Shown: piece after piece, positions 1 to 9,644 of the stretch
Position numbering within the stretch: the first letter of the stretch is position 1
Layout of the letters: each line of letters begins with the position of its first letter
Origin: JACKEQ01 sp041389565
Lineage (GTDB): Bacteria; Myxococcota_A; UBA796; GCA-2862545
Length of the DNA: 64,000 bases
Direction: 5' to 3'
NCBI GenBank assembly: GCA_041389565.1
Contig: JAWKRP010000032.1
Span: 30,695-94,694 of the forward strand
Made by a program: the position numbers and the translations under genes
The notes under the pieces: model-generated
Seen by the model: only the letters and a program-made list of their open reading frames with translations
The model's database searches: none
What the model was told of the DNA's origin: nothing

Positions 1-11
1 TCGAGCGTCCG

Positions 12-1319
12 GTGGGTCGGATGCCCTACATCCAGAACGATCCCGCGATGGCGGAGTTCCGCGAGGCTTCCGAGGCCCGCACCTCGGCCCGCGCCCGCCT
101 CACCTCCGAGGCGTGGGCGCGCCTCCGTGCCGCGATCGACGACAAGACCCCCGCGGCCCGCGGTCGGTCGCTCGGCACGCTCGCGCTGTACGCCATCCGC
201 GAGGACATGCCCGAGGAAGACGCGTTCTGGCCCATCCTGCGCCGGAGCCTGTCGAAGGTGCCGCCCCGCACGCTCGTGGAGCTGCTGGGCCGGTACTGGG
301 ACGACGTGGGCGATGCGTCCGTCGTGCCCGAGCTCGTCGCGGTGCTCCGTGACACCACGGCCCATCCGGCCGGCTCTCCCGATGCCGCTGCCGCGGAGGA
401 GGTCCGCTCGCTCGCGCTGAAGCGCGTGGTGCAGCTCGATCCGTCCGCCGGGCTGGCCGAGCGCGAGGCGCTGGTCGCGAACCCCGCACGCCCCGTGGCG
501 GACGTGGACGAAGCGCTGCGTTCGCTCCCCTCGGTCTCCGAGGCCACCCAGGCCGCGATCGTCGCGGGCCTCGCCACCGCGCCCGATCGCGTGCAGCAGG
601 CGCGCCTGCTCTCCTATGTCTCGGCCGATCACCTCGCGGCCGTCGAAGCGGCGTGGGCGGCGGAGCCCGCCGACGTGCCGACGGGCGTGATGGCCGGGTA
701 CGCGGCGTACTTCCACGACCATGCGCCCGCGAAGGCCGCGCCGCTGCTCGCTCGGTACGGGGCGGACCGGTTCGAGCTGCTGGAGCAGGTGGGAGAGCTC
801 GTCGACGACCCCGCTTCGCTCAACGCGCTCGCCATCCGCGGGCTGATGAGCACCGACCAGGCCGTCATCTTCAAGTCGTCCGACTACCTGATCGCCCACG
901 GCACGCCCGAGGTCCTGCCCGAGCTGAAGAAGCTGGTGGGTCGGGCGAAGGGGGAGCAGGAGGAAGCCCTGCTCGGCGCCATCTGTGCAGGTCGGAGCTG
1001 GCTCATCGACGGGGTCACCCGCACGGATCTCGAGGAGCGCGTGGAAGACCATCGGGCCGGCATGGTCATCCGGAGCACCGTCACGTCGGATGCGTCGTTC
1101 GTGCTCGTCAAGGGCTCGGTGCGCGACGGTCGGCCGGTGATGTCGCTGAACTACCGCGACTACGTGGGTGCCGAAGCCATCAAGGCGAAGGCCGAGCAGT
1201 TCCAGCCGGGCCTGCGGATCCACTTCACCTGGCTCGGTCTCCAGCCCGAGGAGGGGGTCGCGTTGTTCCGCCCGATCCTGCAGTCCGCGGGGCTCGATGT
1301 GTTCGAGGCCGAGCCGTAG
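12..1319 (+). CDS. Helical-repeat (HEAT-like) protein, 5' end uncertain
   Basis: No enzyme motif is visible in this 435-residue protein. It is almost entirely short amphipathic helices rich in Ala, Leu, Glu and Arg, which resembles HEAT/ARM-type solenoids, with a more beta-like C-terminal section from about residue 350. There is no signal peptide. The first possible start is GTG at 12, with an ATG at 21. The frame stays open to the left edge of the window and no Shine-Dalgarno precedes either codon, so the true start may lie outside. It ends 3 bases before the convergent glycosyltransferase. A second helical-repeat protein lies at 36886. Function unknown; a scaffold role is only inference. 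Confidence 0.6.
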   Translation: MGRMPYIQNDPAMAEFREASEARTSARARLTSEAWARLRAAIDDKTPAARGRSLGTLALYAIREDMPEEDAFWPILRRSLSKVPPRTLVELLGRYWDDVGDASVVPELVAVLRDTTAHPAGSPDAAAAEEVRSLALKRVVQLDPSAGLAEREALVANPARPVADVDEALRSLPSVSEATQAAIVAGLATAPDRVQQARLLSYVSADHLAAVEAAWAAEPADVPTGVMAGYAAYFHDHAPAKAAPLLARYGADRFELLEQVGELVDDPASLNALAIRGLMSTDQAVIFKSSDYLIAHGTPEVLPELKKLVGRAKGEQEEALLGAICAGRSWLIDGVTRTDLEERVEDHRAGMVIRSTVTSDASFVLVKGSVRDGRPVMSLNYRDYVGAEAIKAKAEQFQPGLRIHFTWLGLQPEEGVALFRPILQSAGLDVFEAEP

Positions 1320-1322
1320 CCG

Positions 1323-2402
1323 TCACCGCCGCGCCAGTGTCGCGTCGTAGAGGGCTTCGAGACGGGCCATCCGGGCGTCCCAGGTCCAGCTCGCCAGGAC
1401 CTCCGTCCGCGCGGCCTCTCCGAGGGAGGCCCGGCGAACGGGGTCGGCGACGAGGGCCTCGAGCGTGGACCGGAGTGCCGCGGGCCCGGTGGGGACGACT
1501 CCGGAGAGAGGCAGTGCCGCGGACGCCATCATCACGGTGGGCACGCCCATGCCGAGCTGGTTCAGGAGCTTGATGGGGAAGCCCGCGCACCGGCGGCGGG
1601 GGATCACCGCCACGGCGGCGTGCGCGAGGGCATCGATGGCGTCGCGGAAGTCGGTCGACCGCACGACGTCCACCCCGTCCGGTACGGCTTCTCCCGATCC
1701 GGTGACGATCCGGAGCCGGAGCGCCGACCCGCGGACCGCCGCGTACAACAGGTCGAGGTCCTGGTACCGATCCAGGTTGCCCGTGTACACCACCCACGGG
1801 GCCCCGCCGAACCGCGCCGCGGCCCCGGGGCGGGCCACGAGGTCTCCCGGATCCACCCCCGGTCCCACGAGCTCGCAGGGGAGACCCGCCCCGGTGAGCA
1901 CGTCCCGGGCGCGCGGGGAGATCGCACATCCCGCGGACGACGCGGCCAGCGCGAGCCGATCGACCCATCGACCCACACTCGGGCCCATCGGGGCGAGCCG
2001 GACGGGCAGGTGATCGGCGAGCTCCTCGGCCATCGAGGTGTGGAGGTCGTACACGACCGGCAGCCCCGTCCTCGCGAGTCGGGCAGCGAGCGGCCCCTCG
2101 ACGTTGTGGGCGTGGATCAGGTCCGGGCGGAGCGTCGCCGCGAGCCTGCGAACCGACCGCGCCAGCGCGAGGTCGTGGAGCGGTCGCGACCAGTGCAGCC
2201 CGCCCTCCGCGAAGTCGCCGCCGGGGATCGCCCGTGACCGGTGCAGGGTGACGCCGGCAGGCGCCCCTCCCGTGCCGGACCCGTACACCACCACGTGCAC
2301 GTCGTGCCCCCGGCGCGCGAGCGCTGCGGCCTGACCGGCGAGATAGGCCTGGGAGCCCTGGTGGGATGGCCACGGAAAGGGCCCGACGAACAGCACCCGC
2401 AT
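1323..2402 (-). CDS. GT4-family glycosyltransferase (GT-B fold)
   Basis: Predicted retaining glycosyltransferase that moves a sugar from a nucleotide-sugar donor to a glycan or lipid acceptor on the cytoplasmic side. The 359-residue protein starts with the GT-B N-terminal loop (RVLFVGPFPWPSHQGS). Its second Rossmann half begins near residue 200 with VVYTGNLDRYQD. The donor-site segment GFPIKLLNQLGMGVPTV corresponds to the E-x7-E region of GT4 enzymes, but the first Glu is not evident. Length is normal for GT4. It starts at ATG 2402 and is divergent from the aldehyde dehydrogenase, with 44 bases between starts. No polysaccharide cluster surrounds it, so the acceptor cannot be guessed. Confidence 0.85.
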   Translation of the reverse strand: MRVLFVGPFPWPSHQGSQAYLAGQAAALARRGHDVHVVVYGSGTGGAPAGVTLHRSRAIPGGDFAEGGLHWSRPLHDLALARSVRRLAATLRPDLIHAHNVEGPLAARLARTGLPVVYDLHTSMAEELADHLPVRLAPMGPSVGRWVDRLALAASSAGCAISPRARDVLTGAGLPCELVGPGVDPGDLVARPGAAARFGGAPWVVYTGNLDRYQDLDLLYAAVRGSALRLRIVTGSGEAVPDGVDVVRSTDFRDAIDALAHAAVAVIPRRRCAGFPIKLLNQLGMGVPTVMMASAALPLSGVVPTGPAALRSTLEALVADPVRRASLGEAARTEVLASWTWDARMARLEALYDATLARR

Positions 2403-2408
2403 CCGGGT

Positions 2409-2428
2409 GCGCTAACCGGTTACTGCGC
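2409..2428. promoter_or_regulatory. Palindromic candidate operator between divergent genes
   Basis: The 44-base gap between the divergent glycosyltransferase and aldehyde dehydrogenase starts contains a perfect 10-bp palindrome, TAACCGGTTA (2413-2422). It is flanked by GCGC on each side (2409-2412 and 2425-2428), giving a nearly symmetric 20-bp element. It would overlap the promoters of both genes. TetR-family regulators of phenylacetate-type catabolism often bind such short palindromes. No regulator gene is adjacent, so the assignment is inference. Confidence 0.35.
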
Positions 2429-2446
2429 CGGGCCTGGAGGTGTGGA

Positions 2447-3972
<1,526 letters not shown>

Positions 3973-3976
<4 letters not shown>

Positions 3977-4002
3977 CCTCGCGGGTCGACGTCGCGTAGA
4001 AC
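3973..4002 (+). promoter_or_regulatory. Candidate sigma-70-type promoter for the small membrane protein gene
   Basis: TTGACC (3973-3978) and TAGAAC (3997-4002) are separated by 18 bases, matching 5/6 and 4/6 positions of the -35 and -10 consensus. The -35 overlaps the dehydrogenase stop codon. Transcription from it would run through the hairpin at 4011-4034 to the ATG at 4141. Support is pattern only. Confidence 0.35.
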
Positions 4003-4010
4003 GTCAGTGT

Positions 4011-4034
4011 CCGGAATCCTTCTGCGGATTCCGG
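4011..4034 (+). terminator. Stem-loop after the aldehyde dehydrogenase gene
   Basis: CCGGAATCC (4011-4019) and GGATTCCGG (4026-4034) form a perfect 9-bp stem with a 6-base loop, 35 bases after the dehydrogenase stop. The following sequence is only moderately T-rich (CTTGTTTCC about 15 bases later), so it is an imperfect intrinsic terminator. It could instead be a 5'-leader structure of the downstream gene. Confidence 0.45.
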
Positions 4035-4140
4035 CGCTCTGCACTCTCCTTGTTTCCGCGCTTGTTTCTGTCCACCGTCGGGGATGCCCGCGTGGGGTTG
4101 GTTGGTCGCGACAACGTCGCGTTTTGCGTTGGAGACGTGC

Positions 4141-4446
4141 ATGTTCCCGCTCACGGAATGGATCGATGGTGACGACGTCACCGACGAAGACCTGTTCGGG
4201 CCGCTCACCGCGGAGGAAGAGGTGTTCGACATGATCGGCGACACGCCCCTGCCCGAGCAGCGCCGGCCCGACTGGCTGCCCGAGCACGAGTGGAATCCCC
4301 GCTTTCAGAAGCGGGCGGTGCGTCGGAGCCCCCGCTCTGGCGGCATCGCCTGGGGATGGGTCGCCGGATCCATCGTGCTGGCGGCCCTGCTGGCGCTCTC
4401 GTTCGTGGCGTCCGCGGTCGGCGTCGCATTCGTCACGTTCGTCTGA
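4141..4446 (+). CDS. Small single-pass membrane protein with TPxPxxRRPxWL motif
   Basis: The 101-residue protein has an acidic cytoplasmic-type N-terminal half, a basic linker (KRAVRRSPRS) and one C-terminal hydrophobic helix from about residue 70 to the end. ATG 4141 follows TTGGAG; an upstream GTG-type extension would add an implausible leader. It shares the block AExEVxxxxxxTP(L/M)PxxRRP(D/E)WLxE with the minus-strand protein at 13021-13260, so the two are paralogues. It stands alone between the aldehyde dehydrogenase and the copper monooxygenase. No known family is recognised; a tail-anchored topology is inferred. Confidence 0.75.
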   Translation: MFPLTEWIDGDDVTDEDLFGPLTAEEEVFDMIGDTPLPEQRRPDWLPEHEWNPRFQKRAVRRSPRSGGIAWGWVAGSIVLAALLALSFVASAVGVAFVTFV

Positions 4447-4492
4447 CCTCCGGTCCGGGCCCGACCGGATAGTCTTGGGGGGCGGAGGCGGG

Positions 4493-5821
4493 ATGATCAG
4501 GGTCGCGTGGATCGCAGCGGTGTGCGTCGGTTGTGCGGGCGGCGAGGGTCCGTCCGGGTCCGACGGAACCACCTGGCACGGCGCGGTGGCGCCCGTGATG
4601 GCCGACAGGTGCGGCGACTGCCACTATGCCGGCGGGCCCGGGCCGTTCGACGCGCGCGACCTCGAGCAGGTGCGCAGCTGGGCGCCCGCGATCCTCGACG
4701 CGATCGCGAACGAGCGCATGCCGCCGTTCGCGGCCCGCATCACCGACGAGTGCCAGCCCGACGTGTGGTTCAAGGACGACGGGCGCCTGATGGACGACGA
4801 GCGCGCGCTGATCGAGGGCTGGGTCGCGGCCGACATGCCGGAGGGCAAGGCGCGGGACGCGCTGCCGGTTCCCGAGCGCAAGGTGCTGGAGCTCGAAGAC
4901 CCCGACGTGGTGCTGGGCTTCCAGGAAGACTTCTCGATCGGCGGCGACCAGGACGTGTACCAGTGCTTCCGGGTCGAGGTGCCGGCCGACGGAGACCGGT
5001 GGATCACGGGCATGCAGGTGATCCCGGGCAACGAGAAGGTCGTGCACCACGTGCTCGTGTGGAGCGACCCCAACGATCAGAGCCTGGCACGCGGGGGAGA
5101 CGACGGCACGTACCGCTGCTCGGGCGAGCCCGACGTGTGGCCGACGGAGCTCATCGGCACCTGGACGCCCGGGGGGTCGCCCATGGTCACGCCCACGGGT
5201 ACGGGCGTCACCCTGCGGAACGGCAGCTCGATCGTGGTGAACGTGCACTACCACCCGACGGGCACCTCCACCGAGATCGACAACACCCAGATCGCGCTGA
5301 AGTGGACCAGCGAGCGTCCCGACCAGTTCGCCACGTGGTACCTCGTCGATCTCCCGTTCGGCGCCGAGGCCGACACCGCGCCGTTCCAGATCCCGGCGGG
5401 CGCGGAGGCTCACGTCGAAGACGTGGTGCTCACGAACCCCCTGCCGTTCGACGTGCCGATCTTCGCGGTCGCGCCGCACATGCACTACCTCGGCGAGGGC
5501 ATGAAGGTCACGCTCGAGAGCGGGTCTGACGAGACGTGCCTCGTGCACGCGCCGAAGTACCGCTTCGACTTCCAGCAGTCGTACTTCTACGACGCACCGA
5601 TCTCCGGTCTGCCCGTGCTCCGCTTCGGCGACCGGGTGCGCGTGCGGTGCACGTACAACAACTCGATGTCGAACCCGTACATGCCGCTGGCGCTCGACGC
5701 GAGCGGGTCGGATGCGCCCGTCACGGTGGGCTGGGGCGAAGAGACCGCCGACGAGATGTGCATGGCGATGGCGGGCCTCGTGTCGCCCGTCGAGATCATC
5801 GACCTCCTCGAGCTGCTCTGA
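4493..5821 (+). CDS. DBM/PHM-type copper monooxygenase lipoprotein with N-terminal haem-c motif
   Basis: Relative of dopamine beta-monooxygenase and peptidylglycine hydroxylating monooxygenase, which hydroxylate C-H bonds using two mononuclear copper sites. All six copper ligands can be placed: HH in VVHHVLVW and His in VHYHPTG for CuH, HxH in PHMHYLG and Met in ADEMC for CuM. Before this lies a single CxxCH motif (CGDCH, about residue 42), so haem c may feed electrons to copper. The N-terminus resembles a lipoprotein signal (AAVCVGC). Start ATG 4493 follows GGAGG at 4484-4488. It is 442 residues, exported, and precedes the PDZ protein by 5 bases. Substrate unknown. Confidence 0.85.
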   Translation: MIRVAWIAAVCVGCAGGEGPSGSDGTTWHGAVAPVMADRCGDCHYAGGPGPFDARDLEQVRSWAPAILDAIANERMPPFAARITDECQPDVWFKDDGRLMDDERALIEGWVAADMPEGKARDALPVPERKVLELEDPDVVLGFQEDFSIGGDQDVYQCFRVEVPADGDRWITGMQVIPGNEKVVHHVLVWSDPNDQSLARGGDDGTYRCSGEPDVWPTELIGTWTPGGSPMVTPTGTGVTLRNGSSIVVNVHYHPTGTSTEIDNTQIALKWTSERPDQFATWYLVDLPFGAEADTAPFQIPAGAEAHVEDVVLTNPLPFDVPIFAVAPHMHYLGEGMKVTLESGSDETCLVHAPKYRFDFQQSYFYDAPISGLPVLRFGDRVRVRCTYNNSMSNPYMPLALDASGSDAPVTVGWGEETADEMCMAMAGLVSPVEIIDLLELL

Positions 5822-5826
5822 GCGGC

Positions 5827-6810
5827 GTGCGTCGGGAGCGCGTCGGGATCGCGGTCGTCGCGGTGCTGCTCGGGCTCGCGGTGCTGTGGGCGCTGCTCCC
5901 GGACGGGTCGGGCCGCTCCGGGGGCGGTACACGCGAGACGTCCGACGCCACGCGCACGAAGCTCGGGCGCACCGCGCCCGTCCCGGACATCCCCGGAACG
6001 CGCGGTCCGGAGGTCGTTCCCGGGCCCGAAGGCGTGCTCGGCCTCGACGCACACGGCACGGATCCCGAGACGGTCGTCACCTGCGCGGTCCAGCCTGCGC
6101 TCGAGGCCCGCTCGGTCGAGATCGTCGACGACGCGCTCCCCGAGATCCCCGAGGTGGCACGCATCGCCGATGGCATCCTCGTGATCCCGGCGCCCCGCAA
6201 GCAGGGGTCGGGCGTGCTGAAGGTCGAGGGGTACGTGCCGGTCGCGTTCTCGTGGTCTGATGGGCGCTGCACCACCGAGCCGCTCGTGCTGACGGTCGGG
6301 AGCGCTGCCGTCGTGGGCATGGTCTACAACGCCGACGGAGAGCCCGAAGGGGCGGTGCGGGTGTGGGGGTGCGGAGCCTCGGTGAAGACCGACCGCGACG
6401 GAAGCTACTACCTGGAGGCCGTGCCCGGCCGCGCCTGTACCGTGCAGGCCACCCGCCAGGACGGGGTGTTCACGGCATCGAGCCCCGAAGTGCCCGTCAC
6501 ACCGAAGGAGAACGAGGATCAGGTCGTGGATCTCCACCTCCCGCCGTTCCGCACGGCCGGTCTCGGGATCGTGGTCGAGGAGACCGCCGACGGCCTGGTG
6601 ATCCAGCGGTCCCTCGCGGGCGGGAGCGCGTCCGACGCGGGGCTGCGGGCGGGGGATCGCGTACTGACGATCGACGGCGAGGACGCCGACATGCTCTCGC
6701 TCGACGAGTTCGTGCAGCTCGCGCTCGGCGAGCCGGGGTCATCCGTCGAGCTCGAGGTGGAGGGCGAAGGGGGCGTGCGCACGGTCACCCTGGAGCGCCG
6801 CGAGCTCTGA
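5827..6810 (+). CDS. Membrane-anchored protein with carboxypeptidase-regulatory-like and PDZ domains
   Basis: GTG 5827, five bases after the monooxygenase stop, gives 327 residues. A signal anchor (RRERVGIAVVAVLLGLAVLWALL) opens the protein. A Ser/Thr/Pro-rich linker and a beta-rich region follow. A CarboxypepD-regulatory-like fold spans roughly residues 165-235 (GMVYNADGEPEGAVRVWGC, then GSYYLEAVPG). A C-terminal PDZ domain runs from about 240 (GSASDAGLRAGDRVLTIDGE). PDZ domains usually bind C-terminal peptides of envelope proteins. The short gap suggests cotranscription with the copper monooxygenase. No protease domain is present, so an adaptor or scaffold role is inferred. Confidence 0.75.
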   Translation: MRRERVGIAVVAVLLGLAVLWALLPDGSGRSGGGTRETSDATRTKLGRTAPVPDIPGTRGPEVVPGPEGVLGLDAHGTDPETVVTCAVQPALEARSVEIVDDALPEIPEVARIADGILVIPAPRKQGSGVLKVEGYVPVAFSWSDGRCTTEPLVLTVGSAAVVGMVYNADGEPEGAVRVWGCGASVKTDRDGSYYLEAVPGRACTVQATRQDGVFTASSPEVPVTPKENEDQVVDLHLPPFRTAGLGIVVEETADGLVIQRSLAGGSASDAGLRAGDRVLTIDGEDADMLSLDEFVQLALGEPGSSVELEVEGEGGVRTVTLERREL

Positions 6811-6880
6811 CACGTTCGTGACGAACCGCGAGGGAACCGGCCTCGGACCCCGCTGTCGGAAGCCAACAACGGAGGTTCCG

Positions 6881-7204
6881 ATGCGCTTCGCACTGTTCAC
6901 CGCTTCGCTGCTGTTCTCGTCCCAGGCCCTCGCATGCGGCATGTACATCCGCCCCGAGATGAAGGTGGCGAGCATCGGCTCGCTCATGGAGATCGTCGAC
7001 GACACCGAAGCGGATGCGGAGGCCGACGCCGCAGCGCTCGCGGCTGCCGAGCCGGTCGAGCTGCTGGCGCCCGCCGAGCCCGTCGTCCAGATCGCGACCC
7101 TCCCGGAGCTGCCGACCGTCGATGCGGCCACCGCGCCCGACGACGCGTCCGAGCCCGACGCGAAGAAGCGCCGCAAGGCCCGCAAGAACGATCCGAGCAG
7201 CTGA
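6881..7204 (+). CDS. Small secreted protein of unknown function
   Basis: A clear Sec signal peptide (MRFALFTASLLFSSQALA) precedes a mature part of about 90 residues. That part is rich in Ala, Glu, Asp and Pro and ends in a very basic tail (KKRRKARKN). ATG 6881 sits 5 bases after GGAGG (6871-6875), so the start is firm. The low-complexity acidic middle and basic tail suggest a disordered periplasmic protein. No homologous family is recognised. It precedes the tetrahaem cytochrome by 31 bases and may share its transcript. Confidence 0.7.
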   Translation: MRFALFTASLLFSSQALACGMYIRPEMKVASIGSLMEIVDDTEADAEADAAALAAAEPVELLAPAEPVVQIATLPELPTVDAATAPDDASEPDAKKRRKARKNDPSS

Positions 7205-7235
7205 TCCTGGCGCCCACCGCCGCTACGATGCGCCC

Positions 7236-8399
7236 ATGAAGCGCTCGCTCACCCTGGTGGCGGCCGGTCTCGCCGGCTGGCTCACGCTCTCGGCCACCGC
7301 CCAGCCCACGGATCCCGCTGCCGAGTCGCTGGCGGCGCTCCGTGACGGGAACTGCAACCTGTGCCACGTCGTCCCCGGGCTCGAACCCGCCACGAAGGAC
7401 GAGTCGTGCACCGGCTGCCACGTGTGGATCCGCGACACGAGCCGCGATCCTGCGAAGCGCGAGACCGCCATGAAGTTCTTCCCGCTGTGGGAGCGCTACG
7501 AGCGGAACGTCGCGACGTACATGGAGGTTCCGTCGCTGCCCGCCGCGATGGCCCGCCTCGAGCCCGCGTGGGTGGAGCAGTGGCTCGCAGACCCCCACGA
7601 CGTGCGGCCCGGGCTCCCGGAGGGGATGCCGCGGTTCGGGCTGGATGCCGGCCAGCGGCGAGCCATCGCGCAGGCGTTCGAGGCCCGCACCGCCCAGGTC
7701 GAGAAGACGCCGAAGCCCTCGCGGAAGAACCTGGAGCGCGGGCGCGCGAAGCTGATGACCTCCGGATGCACCGCGTGCCACGGGTTCGGGGGCGCGATCC
7801 CTGCGTCTCCGGGCGTCGCCATCGCGCCGGATCTCGCCCACACGCGCTCGCGCATGTCGCCCGACATGACGGTCGCCTGGATCATGGACCCGAGGTCGAT
7901 CTCGCCGTCGTCGACGATGATGTCGTTCGGCGTGCAGCGCGAGGACGCCATCGCGATCCGCGACTTCCTGTTCCTCGAAGACCCCGCGTGGGTCGAGCCG
8001 CCCGCGGTCACCGCCGATCCGCAGCCCACGAAGGAACCCGTGACGTGGGCGATGGTGGAGGAGCGCGTGTTCGGGAAGATCTGCGCGCACTGCCACATGG
8101 ACCCGTCGCTGCCGGCCAACCAGGGGCGGCGTGGGCCCGGGAACGCCGGGGGCTTCGGCTACCCCGAGACGGGCATCCACCTGCAGTCTCCGGAAGGCGT
8201 GCGGGAGGTCGCGGATCGCATCGGTCCCGCGCTCCTGCGTCGCCGGCACGAGGCTCCACGAGACACGGTGCAACGCGGACAACGGCCTGCCACCTTGACA
8301 CGGCCCGAGAAACCTGGGATGCCTTTGGGACTCCCACCTCTGCCCGACGAGGACATCTCCCTGGTCCTCGGCTGGATCGAGCAGGGGATGCCCGAGTAA
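7236..8399 (+). CDS. Tetrahaem c-type cytochrome
   Basis: Periplasmic electron-transfer protein of 387 residues. A signal peptide ending near ATAQP is followed by four CxxCH haem sites: CNLCH and CTGCH close together at the N-terminus (about residues 40 and 60), CTACH in the middle and CAHCH near residue 285. The middle haem lies in a cytochrome c class I-like domain (GRAKLMTSGCTACHGFGG, with MSFGV as a possible axial Met). No enzymatic signature beyond haem is visible. The nearby copper monooxygenase also carries a CxxCH, so both may belong to one periplasmic redox system; that link is inference. Confidence 0.85.
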   Translation: MKRSLTLVAAGLAGWLTLSATAQPTDPAAESLAALRDGNCNLCHVVPGLEPATKDESCTGCHVWIRDTSRDPAKRETAMKFFPLWERYERNVATYMEVPSLPAAMARLEPAWVEQWLADPHDVRPGLPEGMPRFGLDAGQRRAIAQAFEARTAQVEKTPKPSRKNLERGRAKLMTSGCTACHGFGGAIPASPGVAIAPDLAHTRSRMSPDMTVAWIMDPRSISPSSTMMSFGVQREDAIAIRDFLFLEDPAWVEPPAVTADPQPTKEPVTWAMVEERVFGKICAHCHMDPSLPANQGRRGPGNAGGFGYPETGIHLQSPEGVREVADRIGPALLRRRHEAPRDTVQRGQRPATLTRPEKPGMPLGLPPLPDEDISLVLGWIEQGMPE

Positions 8400-8415
8400 C
8401 CCTCCTTCCGAAACG

Positions 8416-8445
8416 TCCTTCCTTCCTCCTCTCCCTCCCCCTTCC
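8416..8445. other. 30-nt homopyrimidine tract
   Basis: An uninterrupted run of C and T on the plus strand (8416-8445) lies in the 81-base gap between the tetrahaem cytochrome and the M23 peptidase. Such tracts can form triplex DNA or act as polypyrimidine leaders. No hairpin accompanies it, so it does not look like a standard intrinsic terminator. Confidence 0.5.
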
Positions 8446-8480
8446 GTGGCCGCGCCCTCCTTGCGGCAGCTGGAGATGCC

Positions 8481-9542
8481 ATGAACCGATTCGATCCACC
8501 CGGTGGACACCCCTGGGGCCTGTTCGCGCTGTGCGGCGGCAGCCTGCTCCTCAACCTCGTGCTCGGCACCCGCCTGATGATGGCGCCCGCGGCTCCCGAG
8601 CCCGCGCTGGTCCAGCCCGACGTTCCCGCGCCTGCCGCCGTCGTGCGGGAGGTGGGCGAGGTCCCGGTCCCCGTGCAGCCGGTCCACGAAGAGCCCGTGC
8701 TGGACGAGCCGATCGTCGAGGAACCCATGGATGCGCCCGCGGCAGCGGTCGCCGACCCCGACCTGCCCGCCGACGTGAAGACCACGTCGCTCACCATCGA
8801 GCACAGCCTCGCGCGCACGTTCACGAACGGCATCGGTGACGAAGGCGACGAGGTGGCGGCCGTCGTGGCCCGCCTGTTCGTGTGGGACCTCGACCTGCGC
8901 CGTGATCTCCAGGCCGGCGATCACATCACGGTCGCGTGGGAGGGCTCCGGCCCCGGGCTCCAGATCCCCGCGGCCCGCTACGAGTCCCGCAAGCTGGGGT
9001 CGCTCCGTGCGTACCGCTACACGGCCGCTGGCGACACCTACCCGAGCTGGTGGAACGAGGACGGTGTGGAGGTCTCCCGAGCGCTCGTGGACAGCCCGAT
9101 CGAGGGGTACGAGCAGATCACGAGCCTCCTGAAGGACCGCCCCAAGCACCGCGGCATGGACTTCAAGGCCCCGGAGGGCACGCCCATCACGAGCCCGCGC
9201 AACGGCACCGTTCAGCGGATCGATTGGAACCTGCGGAACAACGGGAACTGTGTCGAGGTGAAGTACGACGACGGCACGCTCGCGAAGTTCCTGCACCTCT
9301 CCGGCACCGACGTGAAGGAGGGGCAGCGCGTGAAGAAGGGCCAGGTGGTCGGGCGCTCCGGGAACACCGGGCACTCCACGGCTCCGCACCTGCACTACGA
9401 GCTCGAGAAGAACGACGCGGTGGTCGATCCGATCGACTACCACGGCCTCACGCGCCGCACGCTCGACTCCGCGGAGCGCGCGCGCTTCGACGCCCGGATC
9501 GCGCGCCTCGACGCCTGGCTCGACGCCGCAGACCGAAAGTGA
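8481..9542 (+). CDS. M23 metallopeptidase (LytM-type murein endopeptidase)
   Basis: Envelope-anchored peptidase expected to cut peptidoglycan cross-links. One N-terminal hydrophobic helix (about residues 12-32) is followed by a Pro/Val/Glu-rich stalk, an OapA/SH3-like N-domain and a C-terminal LytM domain. The Zn site is complete: His and Asp in KHRGMDFKAPEGTP, and HxH in APHLHYELEKND. Intact ligands argue for an active enzyme rather than a degenerate EnvC-type activator. At 353 residues it matches MepM-like proteins. The ATG start 8481 follows GGAG. A structured gap with two hairpins follows the gene. Confidence 0.9.
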   Translation: MNRFDPPGGHPWGLFALCGGSLLLNLVLGTRLMMAPAAPEPALVQPDVPAPAAVVREVGEVPVPVQPVHEEPVLDEPIVEEPMDAPAAAVADPDLPADVKTTSLTIEHSLARTFTNGIGDEGDEVAAVVARLFVWDLDLRRDLQAGDHITVAWEGSGPGLQIPAARYESRKLGSLRAYRYTAAGDTYPSWWNEDGVEVSRALVDSPIEGYEQITSLLKDRPKHRGMDFKAPEGTPITSPRNGTVQRIDWNLRNNGNCVEVKYDDGTLAKFLHLSGTDVKEGQRVKKGQVVGRSGNTGHSTAPHLHYELEKNDAVVDPIDYHGLTRRTLDSAERARFDARIARLDAWLDAADRK

Positions 9543-9578
9543 CATCGGCGCGGGGGTGTTCGTACCCCCTCGCGTGTC
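9541..9578 (+). terminator. GC-rich stem-loop after the M23 peptidase gene
   Basis: The stem pairs 9549-9557 with 9564-9574, with a small bulge, around the loop GTTCGT. It is extended by GACA/TGTC (9541-9544 with 9575-9578). It overlaps the peptidase stop codon region. No T-run follows, so this is a terminator-like or mRNA-stabilising structure. Confidence 0.4.
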
Positions 9579-9583
9579 GACAT

Positions 9584-9617
9584 AGGGAGAGCAGTGGCGG
9601 GTGACCCGTCTCTCCCT
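9584..9617 (+). other. Second nested stem-loop in the leader of a small ORF
   Basis: AGGGAGAG (9584-9591) pairs perfectly with CTCTCCCT (9610-9617), and a smaller palindrome CGGGT-G-ACCCG (9598-9608) is nested inside. It ends 27 bases before the small ORF at 9645. It could be a leader structure or part of a composite terminator with the preceding hairpin. Confidence 0.4.
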
Positions 9618-9644
9618 GTACGATGAATGGAGCGAGGTCGGCAG

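Noticed and set aside
2366..2446. N-terminal extension of the aldehyde dehydrogenase to 2366
   Set aside because: The extra residues are unlike PaaZ/BoxD, overlap the divergent glycosyltransferase start and have no ribosome site. GTG 2447 has GGAGG.
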